Part shown: one piece after another, positions 17,602 through 26,818 of the stretch
How the letters are laid out: the number at the start of each line of letters is the position of its first letter
Position numbering within the stretch: the first letter of the stretch is position 1
Notes under the pieces: model-generated
What the model was told of the DNA's origin: nothing
The model's input: only the letters and a program-made list of their open reading frames with translations
Databases searched by the model: none
Assembly: GCF_009755355.1 (NCBI RefSeq)
Contig: NZ_WQLB01000037.1
Coordinates: 1-45,056, forward strand
DNA from: Deinococcus arboris
GTDB taxonomy: Bacteria > Deinococcota > Deinococci > Deinococcales > Deinococcaceae
DNA length: 45,056 bases
Reading direction: 5' to 3'
Position numbers and translations under genes: made by a program

Positions 17602-18124
17602 AGGCGCCACGCTCGTGTACCTCGATGAGGTGGGGTTTGCCCTGAAAGGGGTCCGCAGACGGACTTGGTCCACCAGAGGTGTCACACCCCTGGTCACCTT
17701 GCCAGCCAACTGGGAGAAGCTCTCGACGATTGGGGCGATCACGTCGGGTGGACAGTTCTTGCAAAACACGAAGGCAGGCGCGATCCGGAGTGGGGATGTG
17801 GTCCACTTTTTTCAACACCTCCTGCGCCATATCCAGGGAAACATTGTGATGGTGCTCGACAATGTGGGCGTCCATCGGACGAAAGTCGTGCAGGCGTTCG
17901 TGGCTCGCCACGAACGCCTGTCACTGGTGTATTTGCCGCCGTACGCTCCCGAGCTGAACCCTATTGAGCTGGTGTGGGCGTATGTGAAGCGCAACGTCCT
18001 GGGAAATTTTTGTGCCCGCACCTTGACGGTCTTGAAGGAGAAGCTGATCGGAGCGTGGCAACGTGTCCGGTATATTGGCCTCCCACAACTCCTTATGGAT
18101 GCAAACCTACGCCGTGATCAATAA
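17585..18124 (+). CDS. IS630 transposase orfB, copy 2
   Basis: Catalytic domain with YLDEVGF, MVLDNVGVHR and APELNPIELVW giving the DDE triad. It should be made as a fusion with orfA by slippage on the A8 run. An internal start at 17615 is possible but lacks a good ribosome binding site. Confidence 0.8.
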   Translation, partial: KKKVAEGATLVYLDEVGFALKGVRRRTWSTRGVTPLVTLPANWEKLSTIGAITSGGQFLQNTKAGAIRSGDVVHFFQHLLRHIQGNIVMVLDNVGVHRTKVVQAFVARHERLSLVYLPPYAPELNPIELVWAYVKRNVLGNFCARTLTVLKEKLIGAWQRVRYIGLPQLLMDANLRRDQ

Positions 18125-18433
18125 TCGGTTTGACAGGCTTTCCAAGAAGCAAGTGCAGGCTTCATTGGCGACTGCTGTTGTGCCTTCAATCTGGCAGCGT
18201 TCGATGAGCGCGAAGATAGGTTGAATTCGTGCTTCATCACCAGCACGTACCCAAGGATCAACGACATCCAACAGATGCATGAACAGCCAGGCTTCGCTTG
18301 GTGGCCGTCCTTTTGATGTTCGTTCGTCATCTACTTCAAACTCTGGGATAAGTTGCAAGATCAAGAACTGGAGGTGTGTGGCGTCGATGACGGCTGACAT
18401 CCACGTCAATGTAGAGGCTAAAAAACTCTTCAC
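18107..18433 (-). CDS. Hypothetical protein with C-terminus replaced by IS630 sequence
   Basis: 108 residues from GTG 18433, 9 bp after the stop of the DoxX-like gene, so probably co-transcribed. The body (FLILQLIPEFEVDDE, EAWLFMHLLDVVDPWV, ANEACTCFLESLSN) resembles small soluble helical proteins, but I cannot name the family. The last residues (about RLLITA) and the TAG stop are encoded by the end of IS630 copy 2, whose orfB occupies the same bases on the other strand. The original 3' end is therefore lost or altered. Confidence 0.5.
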   Translation of the reverse strand: MKSFLASTLTWMSAVIDATHLQFLILQLIPEFEVDDERTSKGRPPSEAWLFMHLLDVVDPWVRAGDEARIQPIFALIERCQIEGTTAVANEACTCFLESLSNRLLITA

Positions 18434-18442
18434 ATACGCACT

Positions 18443-19786
18443 TTAGCGATTGAAAGGCTGATCACTGATCCAGTGAAAGCCGCGCGTCATTAAGAGCTCA
18501 TCCTTCGTATCACGAACGAGGACTAAACGGCGTTGAGAGTTATCACCAGTACCCTGCAAGATCACTTCCTGGCCGAGCTTAATATAATCAAAACTAATAT
18601 TTTTGCCTTGAAGTGCCACACTCAATTGATTAGAAGACGTGTTCAAGAGGTAGGCGCCTAATAAGCGTTCACCGCTCACTGTATTGACCATAGCGCGCAT
18701 GCGACTCGCTTGCTCAGAAGCTGAGTACAGACGGTCCCCTAATACTATTTGAGTCCAACGGTTGTCATCTTTGACCTGAAGCTGAGCGGGATTAGAATCT
18801 TCAAGCACACGGTAGATACCTGCCATGTCGTGTGTAACGGCTTGCCCATTCGCTGCTTGAGTACTGGTAAAGCTCAGCCAGGGTACAAGTACGAGAAGCG
18901 TGACTAGAAGGACAACTCTTATAGTGCGGTCGAGCCACACCAATCCTACTTTCATTGTTGATAATGGGAAGGCTACGGCTGGCGCGGCACGTCCACTGAA
19001 TAAAGCTATAAGACGATATCGATATGGAAAGATTAGAATTAAGCAGAACATCAGAAGATGGATGCTAAAAATCTTCACTGGTACATCAAAACTCATATTT
19101 AGTAATAAAACGTATCCTATTACTCCGAGGCCAATCGACGCACCCGCTAAGCTAGTGCGGCGAAATAGAAGCAGAAGACCAGGAAGAATCTCTGCCAGAC
19201 CCCCCACTGTCTGATACAGCGGTGAAATCCCAACCGTTCGCCAGAGAACCCCCATGGGAGACATGGCAATCATAGGGAGAGAGAGTTGTACCAGATCCGG
19301 TCTGGGCATTTGAAACTGAAACACTTTGATCCAGCCATAGGTCAATAGGACCGCTGCGACGCCATAGCGAAGGAAGGTATGGTAAGGCCACTTGAGGGAC
19401 TGAGTCAGTTCTTGAAGGCGGGGAAGGCGCCTTTCCGCGATAGCCCAAACAATCCCAATGACCAGAGCAGTAAGTAACCACAATCCGGTGAGGTAATACT
19501 GCTCAAGGGTATCGCCACTCCCATTTCCATTCGCTGGACTGATAGGTAGTAGTGGCGTCTGAAGATAGTGACTCCACCATTGCGCAGCCTGCCGCCAGGG
19601 TAAACCCAATCCCCGGGTGACGTAGAGCAGTGTGTAGAGGAGGCTAATCCTGAAGAGAATGGACTCGAGTTTAGACCGTATCGGTCGAGTAGATATCCAA
19701 AAAGAAGCGAGCACCAATATATTTTGAGCTATTATAACCAGCCGTACAAACAGATTTGACTGCCTCTGGAGTGAAGAGTTTTTCAA
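18443..19786 (-). CDS. DoxX-like multi-pass membrane protein with extracytoplasmic C-terminal domain
   Basis: 447 residues with about eight hydrophobic segments up to residue 310. A DoxX/MauE-like stretch is seen around 140-260 (YGWIKVFQFQMPRPDL, GLAEILPGLLLLFRRTS). The hydrophilic C-terminal part (about 320-447) is predicted to be outside the cytoplasm. The start is TTG 19786; the ribosome binding site is not obvious. Base composition is more AT-rich than the flanking metal genes and fits the neighbouring lanthipeptide block. A role in immunity or export for that cluster is possible but unsupported; the IS4 remnant separates them. Confidence 0.55.
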   Translation of the reverse strand: MKNSSLQRQSNLFVRLVIIAQNILVLASFWISTRPIRSKLESILFRISLLYTLLYVTRGLGLPWRQAAQWWSHYLQTPLLPISPANGNGSGDTLEQYYLTGLWLLTALVIGIVWAIAERRLPRLQELTQSLKWPYHTFLRYGVAAVLLTYGWIKVFQFQMPRPDLVQLSLPMIAMSPMGVLWRTVGISPLYQTVGGLAEILPGLLLLFRRTSLAGASIGLGVIGYVLLLNMSFDVPVKIFSIHLLMFCLILIFPYRYRLIALFSGRAAPAVAFPLSTMKVGLVWLDRTIRVVLLVTLLVLVPWLSFTSTQAANGQAVTHDMAGIYRVLEDSNPAQLQVKDDNRWTQIVLGDRLYSASEQASRMRAMVNTVSGERLLGAYLLNTSSNQLSVALQGKNISFDYIKLGQEVILQGTGDNSQRRLVLVRDTKDELLMTRGFHWISDQPFNR

Positions 19787-19808
19787 GAATAGCGGAATTA
19801 TTCCACAT

Positions 19809-19828
19809 TTAGGATTGTATTATCCTAA
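19809..19828. promoter_or_regulatory. Inverted repeat upstream of the DoxX-like gene, DtxR-operator-like
   Basis: TTAGGAT-TGTATT-ATCCTAA is a perfect 7-6-7 dyad 23 bp upstream of the TTG start. On the coding strand it contains GATAAT and TACAAT, both -10-like. TTAGG/CCTAA half-sites recall DtxR-family operators. Confidence 0.45.
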
Positions 19829-19907
19829 CTTGGAGACAGCAACGAAACGGTTGGAAGTCCAGAGCAGTGGCTCTGTGCATGACTGAATGTGAAAGTGGTG
19901 CGCCGAG

Positions 19908-20995
19908 CTGACTACTAGTCAAAACTCGTGAGCCAACAGAAAAGTCGGCTCCAGTCGCGTGTTTCTGCGATGAAGACACGTCAGAGTCGACATCCCCATG
20001 ATACCTTGCAGACCGCGCTGCGGGCTGCATTTCCCGTCGCCTTGAGGTGCTGACGGCGCTGATCCTGACCATGGTGCAAGCCCGCCGTGTCGTCCTGCAC
20101 ACGCTCAAGACCTATGTGCCGTTACCCGGCTCACTCGACACGCGGTACCAGCGGTTGCGGTGATTTGTCCGCTTCACGCTGTCTTTCCTTCCGGACGGCG
20201 AGCTGCACCTGATCTTGGACCGTACCAACTGGAAGCTGGGCAAACAGGACATCAATATTCTTCTCCTCTCTGCGGTCTGGAACGGCTTCGGTCTGCCGCT
20301 GTTGCGAACTGCTCCCTCATGGCCGCAGCAGTTCGCAACAGGTGCGCGAAGCGCTCCTGACCCGGCTCCTTCGGTGTTGCCCGGGCCGGTCTATTCGGAG
20401 CCTGCTGGCAGACCGGGAGTTCATCGGGAAATCGTGGTTCACGTTTTTGGATGGGCACGACATTACGCCTTGTATTCGCCTGCCGGCGACTACCACAATT
20501 GGCACGGGCAAACTGACCGTCTGGGCGTGCTTCAAAAAACTCCAGACCGGCGAGATTCGCCGCTGGCACCGCCGGATGGTCGTCTAGGGCGTGTCCTTGC
20601 GCCTATGTGCCACGAAGAATGCCGCTGGCGATGTCCTGTACCTCGCCTACCGGGGCCACGCTTCAGTGAACTTGCGCCGTTCTGCGCAGCGCTGGCAGGC
20701 GGAAAACCTGCACGCTGCTTTGAAAACCAGAGGCTTCAATCTGGAAGACACCGGTCTGACGCAAGCGGAGCGCGTGTCGACATTGCTCACCTGCGTGTCC
20801 GCCGCCTTTATCTGGGCTTGCGCACCGACCAACTGCTGGCTGCCAAGCAACTCGTGAAACGCAAGAAGCACGGACACCGTGTGGTGTCCGTGCTCCGACT
20901 GGGCCTCGATCATCTCCATGATCTCCTGCTCCACCCGTCGCCCTCGTCCTGGCGGGCCTTACACACCCTCATGCCGAGTTTTGACTGGTAGTTAG
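19908..20995 (+). mobile_element. Decayed IS4-family insertion sequence
   Basis: Bounded by an imperfect inverted repeat: left CTGACTACTAGTCAAAACTCG (19908-19928), right its complement with 19 of 21 matches (20975-20995). The interior encodes a broken IS4 transposase. No target duplication is evident. Confidence 0.75.
20020..20990 (+). pseudogene. IS4-family transposase, multiply disrupted
   Basis: Across frames one can read a continuous IS4-type transposase: [30 protein letters not shown], a stop, then [20 protein letters not shown] and [12 protein letters not shown], then a frame change to [13 protein letters not shown]. After a further stop near 20587 it continues with [20 protein letters not shown]. 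Asp residues in LDRTN and LADREF and the Glu in WQAENLH are the DDE residues. At least two stops or frameshifts disrupt it, so it is inactive. Confidence 0.8.
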
Positions 20996-21073
20996 CAGCG
21001 TTACAGACCGTTATAACAAATTTTAATGAGCAGTCAAATTAAAGTCTCCTCTGCTTCTGCAGAATATTGAAGA

Positions 21074-22723
21074 TCACAGATTTATAATGTTTCTTCTGGA
21101 GTCTGATTGTATGAATTCAGAATCATGAGTGGCGATTACAATAATTTTTTGATCACGCAACTCTTTCAAGTAGTTTAGAAGATTTAATTTAGTAAGTTTG
21201 TCAAGGTGATTTGTAGGCTCATCTAATATCAAAATTTTGGATTCACTATATAACGCTCTGGCGATGAGAATTTTTTGTATCTGCCCTGAAGATAAATCGC
21301 ATTCACCTAGCTCTCTACCATACATTTTATCTAAAATATTTGTAGGGATATTTAGAGTTTCGATTATATTTTCTAGTCTGCTATGATTGATTGGTAAAGC
21401 ACCTAGAGTGATGTTTTCCTGAATTTTTAAAGGATACATAATACTATCTTGATACACAACAGATATAGGCGGAATTGTGGAATTTGTCCCATCCTTTCGT
21501 TTAAAGAATATCCCTCCCGTAGTTGGCGTAAGATGTTGAGATATTATTTTTAGTAGTGTAGTTTTCCCACTGCCATTTTTTCCTATCAAATATGTAATTT
21601 CTCCCTCCTCGATTCTAGCATCTATATTATATAAAATTGGATTTAAGCTCTCGCCGTAGGAAAAAGATACATTGGCAACAGCAATTGAGTTAGTTTTATG
21701 CGATATAGAGTCTAGCTCTGTATTTAATTTATAAATTGTGTTTTCTATCTCCTTCTGCCTTAGCAAATAGGGCACTGTATCAGCAGCAGATAGAATATAA
21801 TTAATAAGAGATGAAATCTGAGTCTGAAACTGTTGAATTGCACCAAGAAGCAGGCTAAATTCTCCTATAGAAACCGAATGGTAAATTGCTCGCTTAATAA
21901 TTAGTGTGCTAGCAATTCCAAGAAAGATGGTCGCTACTGCAGAAGCACTTATACTACGAACCATTGATCTCCTCCCTAATGCACGGGTCGACTCGAATAC
22001 ATAATCAGTATTTTTCTGCCAAATATTCAAGAGGATTTTAAATGGCTTAAAGGTAATATAATCCCTTAATACCTGTGATTTCTGGTGAAGATTCATAACG
22101 GAAGCAATTATTCTACTAGATTTAATGGTATTAAGATAATTTTTATAGATATCTTTTGAATTGAATAATCGAGAAATAATTTCTGGAATCACTGAAAGTA
22201 TTATAATCAGAAATATATCAAATGATAATATATTGGAAAGCGAAAAAATAATGCTTATACTTGCCAGAGAACGGATAAAACCTAGAACATTACTTAGCAT
22301 GGATGGCCACTTATCTTCCAAAATCATGCGCATCTGATACATTAAATCATATGCATCACTATTTTCTAGCAAGTCTAACTTAATCTCAGAAGACTGTAGT
22401 ATTATATTTCTTGATCCCATATTAGATATCCTGATATTTAAATTATTTAAGATATATTGATAAGTATTGTTTATAATGCTCATTGAAGATAGCAATACCA
22501 TTTGTGCTAATATCAGCATAAAAGCTTGACGCGACTTCATATTATCATCGATCTGGCTTGCTACAATATTTATTAAGTGCTCAGTAACTTTCAATATACA
22601 CCCAGGGATTATTGACTGCAGAATAATTAAAATTATTAAGCCGATCAAATTATATCTATAAAATTTAAAACATAACTTCAAAATTTTAAAAGAATAAAAC
22701 GGTATGGCTGTTAAAGTATTCAT
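21074..22723 (-). CDS. Lanthipeptide ABC exporter (LanT type, no peptidase domain)
   Basis: 549 residues. Membrane domain (about 1-320, six hydrophobic segments) fused to an ABC ATPase: Walker A GKNGSGKT (381-388), signature LSSGQ (477-481), Walker B ILILDE (497-502) and H533. There is no N-terminal C39 peptidase, so it exports but does not cleave the leader, as NisT does. It overlaps lanC by 4 nt (ATGA) and is the last gene of the cluster. Strong AT bias is shared with lanB and lanC. Export of the modified precursor across the inner membrane is inferred from context. Confidence 0.85.
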   Translation of the reverse strand: MNTLTAIPFYSFKILKLCFKFYRYNLIGLIILIILQSIIPGCILKVTEHLINIVASQIDDNMKSRQAFMLILAQMVLLSSMSIINNTYQYILNNLNIRISNMGSRNIILQSSEIKLDLLENSDAYDLMYQMRMILEDKWPSMLSNVLGFIRSLASISIIFSLSNILSFDIFLIIILSVIPEIISRLFNSKDIYKNYLNTIKSSRIIASVMNLHQKSQVLRDYITFKPFKILLNIWQKNTDYVFESTRALGRRSMVRSISASAVATIFLGIASTLIIKRAIYHSVSIGEFSLLLGAIQQFQTQISSLINYILSAADTVPYLLRQKEIENTIYKLNTELDSISHKTNSIAVANVSFSYGESLNPILYNIDARIEEGEITYLIGKNGSGKTTLLKIISQHLTPTTGGIFFKRKDGTNSTIPPISVVYQDSIMYPLKIQENITLGALPINHSRLENIIETLNIPTNILDKMYGRELGECDLSSGQIQKILIARALYSESKILILDEPTNHLDKLTKLNLLNYLKELRDQKIIVIATHDSEFIQSDSRRNIINL

Positions 22724-23958
22724 ACTGAAATCAACAATAGCCTTGGCAGCTGCATTTCACCATTTTGTATGGCATTTAAGGCTGCCGTAACGCCTAAATA
22801 TCCATCCAAGAGACTTGGATCCCGATCATCGCCTGGCTCTAAAACACACTCAGCTATCTGGCTTAGATGTGTTATAAGCTGATGGTGTATATGGTAATTA
22901 TGCGGCTCATTGCCCTCTAAATACATATTCATTAAGTATCCAGTTTTTCCATGGCAAACTCCATCAAAATCTATGCGTTTATCTTCCATGTCTTCATAAA
23001 GAGCAGTTTTCACTAAAGCGTGAGCAAATTGGGCAAATCTATTATCTCCTGTAGCTCTATATGCTAAAGAAAAGGCGCGAGCCCCACCTGGATTCCCATA
23101 GCACCAAGCTGAACGAGTTCTCCCCTGATGATTTCCCTCAACGTCTATTATCGCTGGCAAGAAGATAGAACTTCCATCTTTGATCGAATTTTCTATAATA
23201 AAATGTCCTATAGATGATAAAATGTTTGTCAAAATTTTAGTTTCGTCAGTTATATTCATTGCAATTACGCTTAAGGCGGCAAGAACGCCCGAAAGTCCAT
23301 GTGCAAAACCCATATTATAATATGGATTTTCGATCTTAGCTAGCGATTGTAATGAAATTCTAGGATCCACAGTAAATGCCGCAATGCCTTTAGATTTGTA
23401 AATATCTACTAGAATATTAATATTAGTAAGCAGAAAATTAAGATTTTCAATATCATCCTTTTGTCTGCTTTGTGCAGCTAATATACCTGTTATACCGTAA
23501 ACAACGTCAAAATCTAATTCATGCCTCTCTTCTCGCTTAAAATTTTCCATAAGCTCAGGAAAACGTTTTGCAATTGCAGAATTGAGCTGATATCTAGCTT
23601 TATTAAGACCGCCGTATTTATAAGAAACTTCTTGAAGAATGCTATTTAGTCCGACTAAACCGTCAAAATATGTAATCGGGATCTGATCCAATCCTATATC
23701 ATTTACTCTAGTCATTACTTTTTTTAATAAGATCTGAATTGCTTTTAAATTATCAGTTGATTTGGGCATTGAGGACAGCGCAAGAATAAGAGAGGGCTCG
23801 CCGTAACAAACAGACCAAGCTTGCCAATTTCGCTGTGAAAATTGCCCATCTGTCATACTTGTCTTGATTAAATCTTGCTCCAACCTATTATTGTCTAATA
23901 CATCTATGGCAAATTTGTTAAAGGCAAGCTGTTTGTTTTTAAGTGATTCAATAGGCAT
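22720..23958 (-). CDS. lanC: Lanthionine synthetase C-family cyclase
   Basis: 412 residues from ATG 23958, with AGGAG 5 nt upstream; an upstream in-frame ATG at 24018 lies inside lanB and is less likely. The LanC toroid motifs are present: FAHG (H220), WCYG (C286) and CHG (C335, H336). C286, C335 and H336 are the zinc ligands that activate cysteine thiols for addition to dehydrated Ser/Thr. It overlaps the 3' end of lanB by 11 nt and lanT by 4 nt, so the three are translationally linked. Family and role are firm. Confidence 0.92.
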   Translation of the reverse strand: MPIESLKNKQLAFNKFAIDVLDNNRLEQDLIKTSMTDGQFSQRNWQAWSVCYGEPSLILALSSMPKSTDNLKAIQILLKKVMTRVNDIGLDQIPITYFDGLVGLNSILQEVSYKYGGLNKARYQLNSAIAKRFPELMENFKREERHELDFDVVYGITGILAAQSRQKDDIENLNFLLTNINILVDIYKSKGIAAFTVDPRISLQSLAKIENPYYNMGFAHGLSGVLAALSVIAMNITDETKILTNILSSIGHFIIENSIKDGSSIFLPAIIDVEGNHQGRTRSAWCYGNPGGARAFSLAYRATGDNRFAQFAHALVKTALYEDMEDKRIDFDGVCHGKTGYLMNMYLEGNEPHNYHIHHQLITHLSQIAECVLEPGDDRDPSLLDGYLGVTAALNAIQNGEMQLPRLLLISV

Positions 23959-26740
23959 GAGATCTCCTAAGACGAGAGAGAAAGGTTTTATAAATAATAT
24001 GATAGACAGAAAGCTCATCAGGGCGCGACAAACCTAAGCGGTTGCAACTCATATGCATTACACTCATACATATGTCATCAAACTGCTCCTGATCATCAAA
24101 ATTCTTTTGAGCAGACTCCCAAAGTATCTTGACTGAATTGTATTGAAATTCATCTTCTTTTGGTTTCTCACTTAAAAATAAATCTAATACATGCTTATAA
24201 TTTCTTAGCCTCTCGCTACTCGAGTTCTTTTGCGATGGAGATAGGTTACTACTAATATAATCTTTATATCGACTAAAAAAATCTAGTATTTTTATATCTG
24301 TTAGTAGTAAAGAATATGCCATTTGAATTATGTGCTTTATACTCAAGAGGAAATGATCTTCATGTAAATTTAAAATTTTAAAAACTATGCAACTATCGTG
24401 ATGAAATAAGTCTTCTATAATATTTAATGCTAATTGACCTCCATATCTGAAGACTTCACGTCTATATATATCAGTTCGAATGTCTGCAGCGTACGACTTA
24501 TCAATAAGCAATAAATTGAGATCATCTATACATCCTCTCAAATTGGAAAATATAACTGCATTAGACGATTTAAATCTTACTCTTAAGTGCTGACGATCAT
24601 CTGAATATCTTACAAAAAACATTTTGACTTCGCCTATATCTTTCACATACTCATAGATCATTTGAAGTATTTCTAAATGCATTTCTGGTTCGGAATAATA
24701 TTTAAAATATAAGTACTCGTTTGAAGCAAGAATAGTAGTTTTGTCAGGTCGTCTATAGAGCCTACTGCCCCTTGAATCACTCTCTAAAACTTTTTTTACT
24801 GAATCAAAGCCTATAGGAATAACAATTTCATGAGTATACTTCTCTTTATTCTCGTCTTCTAGCCAAGATGACTGCTCATGAAAAGATTCTTCGCACCTAG
24901 TAGCACCTTTCTTAATTAGATCCTTCAACAGCGTAACTTGTAAAGGATGATCCAAATCGATAATAATCTTGTGATCATGCGTCCCAACTAATATAAAACG
25001 GTCAACCTCATTTTTTTCTCGCCAGCTTTTTATTTCATTTGAGCTACTTTTCGCACTGGGTAAACGCCAAGAACAAGACGAAAGAATAAGAGAACCATGT
25101 GTAATTCTAGGTAAGAAGGACTCTTCCCGAAAAATCCCCCATTGCCATGGAGCAACTTCCGGAAAGTGCATAGCACTGACATCAAAAAGGAATCTTATGG
25201 CTGTAGGTAAATAGGCTGGACTCAACATGCTAGAGGGATAAATAAAAATTTCTGCATTCCGAGATGCTGATATGATGCGAAGTTTGTTGTTTCGAAACAC
25301 AATTTTTATATCATTTAATGAGATATTGTCTTCTGCGCCTAAACCATTAGTTAAGATAGTATTTGGAAAAGAAACGTTATGATGATGTATATCAGTTAAT
25401 TCCCCCATTGGAGGTGTGTATTGAATGTCCGAAATAATAATAGATGATGTATTAGAGCAAGCGATTTCTTGAGAAAGTCTATTGCCAATAGATTCATCGA
25501 AAACAGAAAAACGAAACATAGATCTTCCGGCTGGAACAATTCCATTTATAGAATGAAGTAGGAGGCGTGGTGAATCTGATCCGCTGTCTATTAATACCGT
25601 ACAAAATACATCTGTTGTAATATTATCCGTTGTAGAGTTAATAATTTTTAATTCATCTTTAATATCTACACTCCGTTTACCATCTTTTACCGCACAAAGA
25701 ATCAAGCGATGACATATACCCTGAAATGTACTCAAGTCCAAAGGTGCTGAGAGTCGATTATTCGAATATTCTTCCGGTAGACCCATTGAGACAGATGGAT
25801 CTAAAAGATCTAATAAAGAAATTTCCGCTTCTCCGTATCGCTCGTAAAAATCTTGAGCATACTTTTGCAAAGTAGGAGTTACATATAGATTGGCCAGCTG
25901 GGCCATAACTTGACTGCCTGATTTTGCTAGATTGTATACTTTATACGTTAAATTATTCTTTGACAGATTAATTTCAGCATTAATCTGAGAAGTTTTAGTT
26001 ATTTTTAAGGAATTATCATATAAGTATAAGAAGGATTTTTCAAATAATGCAAATATGAATTTGACGGCCTGCCATTTATCTAATGAAAAGTCAGTTTGAA
26101 ATTCTTCCATTAAATTTTCTAAATCGCATGGATTAGATTGTTTAATTTTTTCTAATATCCAGTTGACTGGTGGCGTGAGGCGAATACTATTTCTTGCACT
26201 TGGAACATCACGCGAACTTACATTTGAAATTTCTAGATATAATCTTTTTCCGCGAACCCTTAGCGATGGTGATAAGAATATTTTTGGACTTTGAGTTATA
26301 GTATTCAGATAATGAGTAAATTCATCCAATGTAGGAAAATTCTCAGAGAAACTTTGCAGATTTTGCAGACTTGGAGAGTGTCGAATTTTCAATGAGGCCT
26401 CGCGTTGAGGCAAAATAGAATTATCAGGTGCAAAATAACCTAGTCCTACACCAGAGAACATTCGATATGGCGTTGATCGAGTACAGGCGCGTAAAAAATA
26501 TTTAAGCAGAGTTCGGTTGAGCTCTTCTTTATAGATTTTGTCGGAATGTACTTCTATTCGCTCAAGCTCTGCTAAGACATTGGGTACATGCTCGCGAAGT
26601 ATTGAAGTAAATTTCGAATCTTGAAGAAAAAATTCAAGCATTTCTTCAGCTGATTTAATAGCTTCGATATCCTTAAGCCGAGAAATAGGGAAAATAGGCG
26701 AGCGAAGAATAAAAAATTGATTGTCTTTAGGCTGATACAT
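23948..26740 (-). CDS. lanB: Class I lanthipeptide dehydratase
   Basis: 930 residues, a full-length LanB. The N-terminal glutamylation domain carries the hallmark YFLRACTRSTPYRMFSGV (81-98). The C-terminal elimination (SpaB_C) domain, about 660-925, has the typical FFVRYSDDRQHLRVRF. LanB uses glutamyl-tRNA to activate Ser/Thr and then eliminates glutamate to form Dha/Dhb (established for NisB). Both halves are fused, as in classical class I systems and unlike split thiopeptide enzymes. It starts 78 bp downstream of lanA, after a strong hairpin. Markedly AT-rich with rare-type codons compared with the metal genes, which indicates horizontal acquisition. Confidence 0.92.
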   Translation of the reverse strand: MYQPKDNQFFILRSPIFPISRLKDIEAIKSAEEMLEFFLQDSKFTSILREHVPNVLAELERIEVHSDKIYKEELNRTLLKYFLRACTRSTPYRMFSGVGLGYFAPDNSILPQREASLKIRHSPSLQNLQSFSENFPTLDEFTHYLNTITQSPKIFLSPSLRVRGKRLYLEISNVSSRDVPSARNSIRLTPPVNWILEKIKQSNPCDLENLMEEFQTDFSLDKWQAVKFIFALFEKSFLYLYDNSLKITKTSQINAEINLSKNNLTYKVYNLAKSGSQVMAQLANLYVTPTLQKYAQDFYERYGEAEISLLDLLDPSVSMGLPEEYSNNRLSAPLDLSTFQGICHRLILCAVKDGKRSVDIKDELKIINSTTDNITTDVFCTVLIDSGSDSPRLLLHSINGIVPAGRSMFRFSVFDESIGNRLSQEIACSNTSSIIISDIQYTPPMGELTDIHHHNVSFPNTILTNGLGAEDNISLNDIKIVFRNNKLRIISASRNAEIFIYPSSMLSPAYLPTAIRFLFDVSAMHFPEVAPWQWGIFREESFLPRITHGSLILSSCSWRLPSAKSSSNEIKSWREKNEVDRFILVGTHDHKIIIDLDHPLQVTLLKDLIKKGATRCEESFHEQSSWLEDENKEKYTHEIVIPIGFDSVKKVLESDSRGSRLYRRPDKTTILASNEYLYFKYYSEPEMHLEILQMIYEYVKDIGEVKMFFVRYSDDRQHLRVRFKSSNAVIFSNLRGCIDDLNLLLIDKSYAADIRTDIYRREVFRYGGQLALNIIEDLFHHDSCIVFKILNLHEDHFLLSIKHIIQMAYSLLLTDIKILDFFSRYKDYISSNLSPSQKNSSSERLRNYKHVLDLFLSEKPKEDEFQYNSVKILWESAQKNFDDQEQFDDICMSVMHMSCNRLGLSRPDELSVYHIIYKTFLSRLRRSHAY

Positions 26741-26768
26741 TTTATCACCAACATCAGAAAGAAATATG

Positions 26769-26810
26769 AAGTGGGGATTCGACAGATGTTCACCTGTCGA
26801 ATCCCCACTT
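26769..26810 (-). terminator. Attenuator hairpin between lanA and lanB
   Basis: Perfect 17-bp stem: left arm AAGTGGGGATTCGACAG (26769-26785), 8-nt loop, right arm 26794-26810. It begins 8 bp after the lanA stop. It is followed on the coding strand by CATATTTCTTT. Partial termination here would give more precursor mRNA than enzyme mRNA, a common arrangement in lantibiotic operons. Confidence 0.8.
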
Positions 26811-26818
26811 CCTTTGAA

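Larger units (their letters stand above)
17088..18127 (+). mobile_element. IS630-family insertion sequence, copy 2 (termini approximate)
   Basis: Second IS630-type element in the same orientation, with orfA/orfB joined at an A8 tract. Its right end runs into, and supplies the stop codon of, a minus-strand gene at 18107-18433. Confidence 0.7.

Noticed and set aside
20647..20934. Minus-strand open frame inside the IS4 remnant
   Set aside because: Antisense to the readable transposase pieces; no start signal.
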